From NCBI GenBank assembly GCA_002449535.1, contig DJWZ01000059.1, positions 34,696-47,201 on the forward strand: DNA of 12,506 nucleotides. The letters run 5' to 3'. How positions within the stretch are numbered: position 1 is the first letter of the stretch; the number at the start of each line of letters is the position of its first letter. The notes below the pieces were generated by a model. The model was not told the origin of the DNA and did not search any database. It saw only the letters and a list, made by a program, of their open reading frames with translations. Below, one piece after another: positions 7,838 through 12,506 of this stretch. Both the position numbers and the translations under genes were made by a program. Origin of the DNA: Prevotellaceae bacterium UBA7017 (GTDB lineage: Bacteria > Bacteroidota > Bacteroidia > Bacteroidales > Bacteroidaceae).

Positions 7838-9352
7838 TTGGTGGAGAATAAAAATCGCATATACATTGCTATTGATTTAAAGTCTTTCTACGCATCCGTT
7901 GAATGTGTAGAAAGGGGACTTGACCCCCTGACCACCAATCTTGTAGTTGCCGATGCCAGCAGAACAGAAAAGACAATCTGCCTTGCAGTGTCTCCCTCGT
8001 TAAAGCAATATGGCATTGGGGGCAGGGCACGTCTCTTCGAGGTAATACAAAAAGTCAACGCAATCAATCACCAACGAAAAGACTCTGTGCCATCGCATTG
8101 TCTGACAGGCAAGTCAACATCTGACATAGAACTGAAAGCACACCCCAATTGGGCTGTGGATTATATTGCGGCACCACCTCGTATGGCACATTATATAGAG
8201 GTCAGCTCAAAAATTTACAGTATCTACCTTCAATACATTGCTGCAGAAGACATACATGTATATTCCATCGACGAGGTCTTTATAGATGTTACTGATTATC
8301 TTGACAGCTACAAGATGACAGCTCACGAACTCGCCATGAAAATGATTAGGAACGTTCTCAAACAGACTGGCATTACTGCTACTGCCGGAATCGGCACGAA
8401 CCTGTATCTTGCAAAGGTAGCAATGGATATCATGGCTAAGAAAACAGTACCTGATAAGGACGGAGTACGAATTGCAGAATTAGATGAAATGACATATCGC
8501 CAAAAACTATGGAACCATCGTCCCATAACAGATTTCTGGCGTGTAGGGCACGGAATAGCGAAGTCATTAAGTAAATATGGTATTGACACTATGGGCAAGG
8601 TCGCACGTACCTCGGAAGATAATGAAGACTTACTGTATAACCTCTTCGGAGTAAATGCAGAATTGCTAATAGATCATGCCTGGGGGTGGGAACCATGCAC
8701 CTTAGATGTTATAAAGGCATACAGACCCGAAAGAAATTCATTCAGCAACGGACAGGTTCTGTCATCACCTTATAATAACAAGAAGGCTCGCGTAGTTATT
8801 ATGGAGATGGCAGACAGTATGGCATTAAAACTTGTTTCAATGCGACTTGTCACCGATCAGGTAACCATCTACATAGGATATGATGCAGAAAATCTTACCA
8901 ACGAAGCAATACATTCCAAATATCATGGAGAGATAAAGGCTAACTATTACGGAAAAATGGTACCCAAACCTGCTCATGGTTCAGCAAATCTTCCCCACCC
9001 GACATCGTCAACACGCCTGATAACAGAAGCTGTAACTCAATTATACGATAATATCGTAGATAAGAATCTGCTCATACGCAGACTCAACATTACCGTCAAT
9101 AACGTTATTCCAGAAGAAAAAGTTACACAAGGAAACAATACCATACAACTTGATTTATTTACAGATTACGAACAAATACGGAAACAAAAGCAAGCAGAAA
9201 AGAAAAGATTAGAAAAAGAACGCCGCATCCAAGAAACACAGATATCTATAAAAAAGCGTTTCGGTAAGAATGCTATCCTACGAGGTCTTAACTTTGAAGA
9301 AGGAGCAACAGCCAAGGAGCGTAACAACCAAATAGGAGGACACAAAGCATGA
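7838..9352 (+). CDS. Y-family translesion DNA polymerase (UvrX/UmuC-like)
   Basis: This 504-residue polymerase copies damaged DNA. The catalytic core is complete: AIDLKSFYASVE with metal-binding Asp13 and probable steric gate Tyr18, and SIDEVFID with Asp145 and Glu146. The HhH/thumb region is around residues 195-260 and the little-finger domain follows. At 437-441 the peptide QLDLF is a textbook beta-clamp-binding motif. After it come a basic helical stretch (KQKQAEKKRLEKERR) and a conserved tail ending GATAKERNNQIGGHKA. There is no UmuD nearby. An in-frame TAA lies directly before TTG 7838, so translation must begin at TTG 7838 or GTG 7841, since the catalytic block starts within 15 codons; no in-frame ATG is available there. 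The stop overlaps the next ATG (ATGA), implying translational coupling to a YolD-like partner. The sequence closely resembles polymerases I associate with gut Clostridia, which suggests gene exchange. Confidence 0.93.
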   Translation: MVENKNRIYIAIDLKSFYASVECVERGLDPLTTNLVVADASRTEKTICLAVSPSLKQYGIGGRARLFEVIQKVNAINHQRKDSVPSHCLTGKSTSDIELKAHPNWAVDYIAAPPRMAHYIEVSSKIYSIYLQYIAAEDIHVYSIDEVFIDVTDYLDSYKMTAHELAMKMIRNVLKQTGITATAGIGTNLYLAKVAMDIMAKKTVPDKDGVRIAELDEMTYRQKLWNHRPITDFWRVGHGIAKSLSKYGIDTMGKVARTSEDNEDLLYNLFGVNAELLIDHAWGWEPCTLDVIKAYRPERNSFSNGQVLSSPYNNKKARVVIMEMADSMALKLVSMRLVTDQVTIYIGYDAENLTNEAIHSKYHGEIKANYYGKMVPKPAHGSANLPHPTSSTRLITEAVTQLYDNIVDKNLLIRRLNITVNNVIPEEKVTQGNNTIQLDLFTDYEQIRKQKQAEKKRLEKERRIQETQISIKKRFGKNAILRGLNFEEGATAKERNNQIGGHKA

Positions 9353-9564
9353 TAGATAACTACGATGATATCATCAACTTGCCACACCATGTTTCCAAGA
9401 CACATACCCCTATGTCGATGTGGAACAGAGCAGCTCAATTTGCTCCGTTTGCAGCCCTGACAGGACACAATAATGCTATCACGGAAACCCAAAAACTGCA
9501 TGACCAAATGTATGATGACAATACCATGTCATCAGATGAAGAGGATTTTATTTCACAAATATAA
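9349..9564 (+). CDS. Small YolD-like protein paired with the Y-family polymerase
   Basis: This 71-residue cytosolic protein begins inside the polymerase stop codon (ATGATAG at 9349). Its core, DDIINLPHHVSK then MSMWNRAAQFAPFAALTG (residues ~7-39), is the signature of the small proteins encoded next to UvrX-type polymerases in Firmicutes, usually labelled YolD-like. Their function is not established; a UmuD-like accessory role has been suggested from gene pairing. After residue ~50 the chain is acidic (DDNTMSSDEEDF) and stops. From memory, many Firmicutes versions continue for several tens of residues with a second beta-rich segment, so this looks like a short form. I found no remnant of that segment in the 196 bases downstream. 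The protein is real on the evidence of motif conservation and the coupled start; its role is inferred only from its partner. Confidence 0.82.
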   Translation: MIDNYDDIINLPHHVSKTHTPMSMWNRAAQFAPFAALTGHNNAITETQKLHDQMYDDNTMSSDEEDFISQI

Positions 9565-9618
9565 CATTTTATCATCCTTAATGCTCTGATATATGCTAAG
9601 TTAGATTCCTTTTAGGTC

Positions 9619-9647
9619 TTGACATGTGTTCAATTTGGCAGTATAAA
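9619..9647 (+). promoter_or_regulatory. Sigma70-style promoter-like motif (TTGACA, 17 bp, TATAAA)
   Basis: TTGACA at 9619-9624 is a perfect -35 hexamer in the E. coli/Firmicutes sense. A spacer of exactly 17 bases separates it from TATAAA at 9642-9647, five of six matches to TATAAT. Transcription would start near 9654, about 105 bases before the AraC ATG. Bacteroidetes primary sigma factors do not normally use this consensus, so the site may be inert in the host, a relic of imported DNA, or chance in AT-rich sequence. Confidence 0.35.
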
Positions 9648-9683
9648 TAACGGATTCGGGAAAGCCCTACCTTTTTAAACACT

Positions 9684-9719
9684 ATTTTTTCGTCTTATTT
9701 GTAAAATTTCGAGAAAAAT
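9684..9719. repeat. Imperfect inverted repeat in the AraC promoter region
   Basis: ATTTTTTCG (9684-9692) faces CGAGAAAAAT (9710-9719), complementary with one bulged base, and the arms flank the candidate -33 TTTG. It could be an operator, for example for autoregulation by the downstream AraC-family protein. The arms are mostly A/T, so chance is a real alternative. Confidence 0.25.
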
Positions 9720-9731
9720 AGGCTAAATTTG
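9698..9731 (+). promoter_or_regulatory. Bacteroidetes-type promoter for the AraC-family gene
   Basis: TAAATTTG at 9724-9731 matches the Bacteroidetes -7 consensus TAnnTTTG exactly. TTTG at 9698-9701 could serve as the -33 element, although the 22-base gap is slightly longer than the usual ~19-21. Transcription would begin around 9738-9740, leaving a leader of ~20 bases before ATG 9761. This is the most likely active promoter for the AraC gene. Confidence 0.5.
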
Positions 9732-9760
9732 CATCAACCGCAAAAACAAACCCATTTTAT

Positions 9761-10639
9761 ATGGCAACTAAGAATTCAAAAGGTAACGATGGAATCCTCG
9801 AGTTTAATAACTTGATGGTTGATTACAATGATGGTGATATCATCATTTATGACAACGTACGCAACCTATCAGAGGTTTATCCTGTAAAACCAATGATTAA
9901 CCTTATTGGTCTATGTGTTAAAGGAAATCTTGTCATGTCAGTCAATGGCAAGGACTCTAAAGTAAAAGAAGGTGAAATACTTTTCTGTCCTCCTAACATA
10001 AAAATTGACAATTGTGTTTTCAGCAAAGATTTTGAATGCAAATTGCTTTGCCTGTCAAATCATGTTGTACAAGGACTTTTACGAGACAAAATCAGCATTT
10101 GGAACAGGGCAGTATATATCAATCAGACCAATATCATACCTATGTCTCGTGCATGCAAGGAGGATTTTGGATTATATTATGCCCTTATTCGTTCAAAGAT
10201 ATCATCAAACAAAGGTTCTTCACGTGAAATAGTTCAGACACTGATACGTGCATTACTCATAGAACTATGCGATGTCCTTGAATCCAGCAATGGTAAAGGG
10301 GAGGAGCCACGCATATTGCAGAGCCGACAGATATTCAACAAATTTCTGAATATACTGTCCAATGTGGACGTGAAACATCGTCCAGCAACCTATTATGCTG
10401 AACAACTGAATATCTCTCCAAAGTACCTTACAATGTTGTGCAGGCAATATAGCGACAAGTCAGCATCGGAATGGATTATTCAGTACACTCTCGATGACAT
10501 CCGTTACTATCTTACAGATTTAAACTACAGTATTAAAGAGATTTCTTTCCGTTTAGGCTTCTCAAATATCTCTCACTTTGGAGCCTATGTTCGCAAACAT
10601 TTAGGTGTTTCACCGACAAAATTCAGGGCGAAACTTTGA
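9761..10639 (+). CDS. AraC-family transcriptional regulator
   Basis: This 292-residue DNA-binding regulator has an N-terminal half (~30-110) that looks like a cupin-type sensor (GLCVKGNLVMSVNGKDSKVKEG, then ILFCPPN). The C-terminal ~100 residues form the double helix-turn-helix of AraC/XylS proteins. The first HTH begins near Ala213 (AEQLNISPKYLTMLCRQ). The second is at 258-292 (IKEISFRLGFSNISHFGAYVRKHLGVSPTKFR), with the family's GF-x-n-x-s-x-F and G-x-SP-x-x-F/YR signature. There is no transmembrane segment, so it is cytoplasmic and not a hybrid two-component system. It stands alone on its strand, facing a convergent operon, so its targets cannot be read from its neighbours. ATG 9761 is supported by the TAAATTTG promoter ~30 bases upstream. 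The ligand is unknown. Confidence 0.92.
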   Translation: MATKNSKGNDGILEFNNLMVDYNDGDIIIYDNVRNLSEVYPVKPMINLIGLCVKGNLVMSVNGKDSKVKEGEILFCPPNIKIDNCVFSKDFECKLLCLSNHVVQGLLRDKISIWNRAVYINQTNIIPMSRACKEDFGLYYALIRSKISSNKGSSREIVQTLIRALLIELCDVLESSNGKGEEPRILQSRQIFNKFLNILSNVDVKHRPATYYAEQLNISPKYLTMLCRQYSDKSASEWIIQYTLDDIRYYLTDLNYSIKEISFRLGFSNISHFGAYVRKHLGVSPTKFRAKL

Positions 10640-10680
10640 GTTTTCTCAAACTTACTCTACTTGATTTTCTGTTTTGCCCT
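10625..10680. terminator. Nested inverted repeat between convergent genes (probable bidirectional terminator)
   Basis: The outer arms AGGGCGAAAC (10625-10634) and GTTTTGCCCT (10671-10680) pair over 10 positions, nine Watson-Crick plus one G-U in the plus-strand transcript. Directly inside, TTTGAG (10635-10640) and CTCAAA (10645-10650) form a second 6-bp hairpin with a TTTT loop. The arms include the AraC stop codon on one side and reach the first base of the cysteine-peptidase stop on the other. No strong U-tract follows on the plus strand; on the minus strand a short T-rich stretch follows. Confidence 0.45.
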
Positions 10681-11546
10681 TACTTACATACACCTATATT
10701 ACATGTATGCGATAGAAAATATTGTGAACTTACGACACACTTTCCGTTGTTGCCCCATTCTGAACCGTAAGAATTAAGGCAAACAATACTATCCCCTCTA
10801 CCCTTCCCTGCTTTCTTCAAACCCACAATAGCCATTGCATGCCCGGAAGTATGATTATCGCCATACTCCCAATATACGGCATGCCCTGCCTTTACAGATG
10901 ACACTACCATGTCATACATCTCCTTATACGAGATATTGACATATTCGTATTGCCGCCTGTTATCCTTGTCATCAAGAACAAATTTCTCTCCCCGCTTCTT
11001 TTCGCTGCTATTGGCATACCAGTCATAGTGAATGCGGTACATCACACTTTCAGCAAACTGTAATGGGGTATAACGCATGGAATAATAATAGAAAGAACCC
11101 TTTGCATTCTTTTCCAATGGATTATAATCTATCACAGAAAATCGCGGCAGCAGGTCTTTCAAACGTGACAATAATACTTCCTTATCATCGACTTGTTCCC
11201 TTAACAGCTTTATCTTTTTTATCAATACAGCACCATTATTGATGTGCGAGCGTTCAAAAGAATAGGGCACCAACCCATATCGGCTTATCAGTCGCAATGC
11301 TTCCGGACCTACATTACGTATTACTATCTCCTCTCCGTTAAGGGTTTGCTCTTCCAATTCTCGTGCCAAGAGCCATTGACGCGACAATATTACGCTGTCT
11401 CCTATTTGCCTTGCCTCATGCTCTATACATGCACACATAGCATACACCCAACAAGCAGAAGTGCGCCCTTGGTTGGTTGGCTCCTGCTTGTTGCATGAGG
11501 ATAAATATAACAGTATTAATAATATAATTATGTACGCACGCGTCAT
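10680..11546 (-). CDS. Papain-like (C1) cysteine peptidase lipoprotein
   Basis: This 288-residue protein has a lipoprotein signal (MTRAYIIILLILLYLSSC; lipobox LSSC, lipidated Cys18), so it is membrane anchored. The papain-type active site is complete: oxyanion Gln26, nucleophile Cys32 in TSACWVYA, His236 in SGHAMAIVG and Asn258 in CLNSYGSEWGNNG. Only 14 residues separate the lipidated and catalytic cysteines, so there is no N-terminal propeptide of the usual C1A kind. The Cys-to-His span of ~204 residues is longer than in papain (~134), implying an insertion around residues 80-190 (LLREQVDDKEVLLSRLKDL, then a tyrosine-rich stretch). The motif style (NQGRTSACW) is closer to bleomycin-hydrolase/C1B-like bacterial proteins than to papain. 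Its ATG overlaps the upstream esterase stop (ATGA), so the two are translationally coupled. The substrate is unknown. Confidence 0.85.
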   Translation of the reverse strand: MTRAYIIILLILLYLSSCNKQEPTNQGRTSACWVYAMCACIEHEARQIGDSVILSRQWLLARELEEQTLNGEEIVIRNVGPEALRLISRYGLVPYSFERSHINNGAVLIKKIKLLREQVDDKEVLLSRLKDLLPRFSVIDYNPLEKNAKGSFYYYSMRYTPLQFAESVMYRIHYDWYANSSEKKRGEKFVLDDKDNRRQYEYVNISYKEMYDMVVSSVKAGHAVYWEYGDNHTSGHAMAIVGLKKAGKGRGDSIVCLNSYGSEWGNNGKCVVSSQYFLSHTCNIGVCK

Positions 11547-12166
11547 ACACCCAAGATTTGGTGTATCAGTGGTATTATTTCCTTCTTGAGGACAGCGCTT
11601 GTAAGGCTATGCTCAGCATCTATAATCTTAAAATGCTCCTTGCCATAACACTTCTGAAACTCTTTCTGGAAGTTCACCAGCCTGTCTTTATTACCAAACA
11701 GACCCCATACCAATTCCTTCTCTTCAGGTGTTATGCCATAGAGGACATGCGGAGTATTGTCACCGGCACCCTTCTTTGGAGCCGTTTCCAAAGCCTTGAA
11801 CTGGGCTATCATCTCCTTGTCAACCTTGAATTGTGTAGCCCCGTCCTGACGCGGATTCTGAAATGCTACATTCTTTCCAAGATGATTAAAGGTCAGAGTT
11901 CGCGACATCTGAAATGACGGATTGACAAGAATGCGTCGATAGCCCTTCTGCAGTTCAGCATACATTGCTCCCATTGATGTTCCTATAATCAAGTCGGGCT
12001 TATGCTGGGCAATAAAGTCTGTCAAGAAGGGTACTGCATCATTCGGCATTATGGGAATGTCAGGAGAAATGACATTCACTCCGAGGGGATAAAAATGATT
12101 TCTCATCTCCGTAGCAGTACCAGTACTGCCCGCAGATGAGAAACCATGTAAATATACTATTTGCAT
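11543..12166 (-). CDS. YqiA/UPF0227-like small alpha/beta-hydrolase (esterase)
   Basis: This 207-residue cytosolic hydrolase has no signal peptide. It opens with the family hallmark YLHGFSSAG (residues 5-13), which forms the oxyanion hole. The nucleophile Ser64 sits in GTSMGA, the acid is probably Asp161 in FGNKDRLV, and the base is His186 in AEHSLT. The size and the compressed lid region match YqiA/YcfP proteins; E. coli YqiA shows esterase activity on short acyl and CoA esters, but its natural substrate is unclear. It lies 13 bases downstream of the secDF stop, and its TGA overlaps the cysteine-peptidase ATG, so all three are probably one transcript. ATG 12166 is chosen because the catalytic fold begins at residue 2. 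Confidence 0.87.
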   Translation of the reverse strand: MQIVYLHGFSSAGSTGTATEMRNHFYPLGVNVISPDIPIMPNDAVPFLTDFIAQHKPDLIIGTSMGAMYAELQKGYRRILVNPSFQMSRTLTFNHLGKNVAFQNPRQDGATQFKVDKEMIAQFKALETAPKKGAGDNTPHVLYGITPEEKELVWGLFGNKDRLVNFQKEFQKCYGKEHFKIIDAEHSLTSAVLKKEIIPLIHQILGV

Positions 12167-12179
12167 ATAGAGTCAGATA

Positions 12180-12506
12180 TTACTCTGCTGCATTCTCTTC
12201 CTTTTTCAGCCTGTTCTCGATGTGCTTTCCGAGAGTGAGGTATGCAACAGGAGCTGCAATAAATATTGATGACAATGTTCCGAATACCACGCCCAGTATC
12301 ATTGCAAATGAGAATGAACGGATAGAGTCACCACCCAAGAAGAAGATACACAACAATACCAGCAATGTAGAGAATGATGTATTGATGGTACGAGCCAAAG
12401 TCTGGTTGATAGAAGTATTGAAACTTGTCTGTATATCCCACTTTGGATGTATCTTCAGATTCTCACGGATACGGTCGAATACAACCACCTTATCGTTGAT
12501 AGAGTA
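12180..12506 (-). CDS. secDF: Protein translocase SecDF/SecF, C-terminal end (5' part outside window)
   Basis: SecF, usually fused to SecD in Bacteroidetes, is an inner-membrane proton-driven component that pulls exported proteins through SecYEG. The last 109 codons are present and the frame is open to the window edge, starting YSINDKVVVFDRIREN. VVFDRIREN and the FNTSINQTLARTINTS segment are the conserved SecF loop and helix. Two hydrophobic transmembrane spans follow (LLVLLCIFFLGG, and SFAMILGVVFG to FIAAPVAYL), then a short charged cytosolic tail (KHIENRLKKEENAAE). Only part of the gene is visible, so fusion to SecD cannot be confirmed here. It is the first visible gene of the minus-strand operon that continues into the YqiA-like and cysteine-peptidase genes. 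Confidence 0.95.
   Translation of the reverse strand, partial: YSINDKVVVFDRIRENLKIHPKWDIQTSFNTSINQTLARTINTSFSTLLVLLCIFFLGGDSIRSFSFAMILGVVFGTLSSIFIAAPVAYLTLGKHIENRLKKEENAAE

Larger units (their letters stand above)
9565..9760. other. Intergenic regulatory region upstream of the AraC-family gene
   Basis: This 196-base AT-rich stretch is the longest gap without a gene in the window. I find no credible open frame, tRNA or strong terminator after the YolD-like gene. It contains two promoter-like arrangements of different type (9619-9647 and 9698-9731) and an imperfect inverted repeat (9684-9719), listed separately. The layout fits a region where the polymerase operon ends and the AraC gene gets its own promoter. 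Confidence 0.6.

Noticed and set aside
9166..9507. Antisense frame spanning the end of the polymerase gene and the YolD-like gene
   Set aside because: Both sense genes are conserved and coupled here; the antisense reading has no recognisable features.
9600..9620. Possible terminator hairpin after the YolD-like gene (AGATTCC/AGGTCT)
   Set aside because: Pairing is only a few bases with wobbles and no following T-run.
1..12506. CRISPR array, tRNA, rRNA, insertion sequence or attachment site
   Set aside because: No spaced direct repeats, cloverleaf-like sequence, transposase motifs or duplicated ends were seen.

Overview
The window looks like chromosomal DNA of a Bacteroidales bacterium, most like Prevotella and relatives. 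The protein sequences point there, as do the near absence of Shine-Dalgarno sites and a Bacteroidetes-type TAnnTTTG promoter element. This is an inference from family resemblance, not a database result. Coding density is very high. The longest gap without a gene is 196 bases, and I see no tRNA, rRNA, CRISPR array or insertion sequence.

Positions 1-6134 hold a packed plus-strand run in which every gene overlaps the next by 11-17 bases. It comprises the 3' two-fifths or so of cysS (cysteinyl-tRNA synthetase), a U32-family protein of the TrhP/YegQ type (tRNA U34 hydroxylation), a SufE-type sulfur acceptor, and a 1272-residue SNF2-family ATPase that starts at TTG. The first three join cysteine charging, tRNA modification and sulfur/Fe-S metabolism. 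The SNF2 protein has no obvious link to them except co-transcription.

Positions 6184-9564 continue on the same strand. First comes an exported protein with two different alpha/beta-hydrolase domains in tandem (CE1-type plus cinnamoyl-esterase-type). After it is a two-gene translesion-synthesis cassette: a UvrX/UmuC-like Y-family polymerase with a textbook beta-clamp peptide (QLDLF), coupled by an ATGA overlap to a small YolD-like protein. That pair is the type I associate with gut Firmicutes.

A 196-base regulatory gap (9565-9760) contains two unrelated promoter-like signals: an E. coli-style TTGACA-17-TATAAA and a Bacteroidetes-style TTTG/TAAATTTG. It precedes an orphan AraC-family regulator (9761-10639). 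The AraC gene converges on a minus-strand operon across a nested inverted repeat, probably a bidirectional terminator.

The minus-strand operon (12506 to 10680) reads, in transcription order: the 3' end of secDF/secF, a YqiA-like small esterase, and a papain-like (C1) cysteine peptidase lipoprotein whose catalytic Cys lies only 14 residues after the lipidated Cys.

Nothing here is a clearly new system. The items most worth follow-up are the Y-polymerase/YolD cassette, the double esterase, the membrane-tethered C1 peptidase and the uncharacterised 780-residue N-terminal half of the SNF2 protein.
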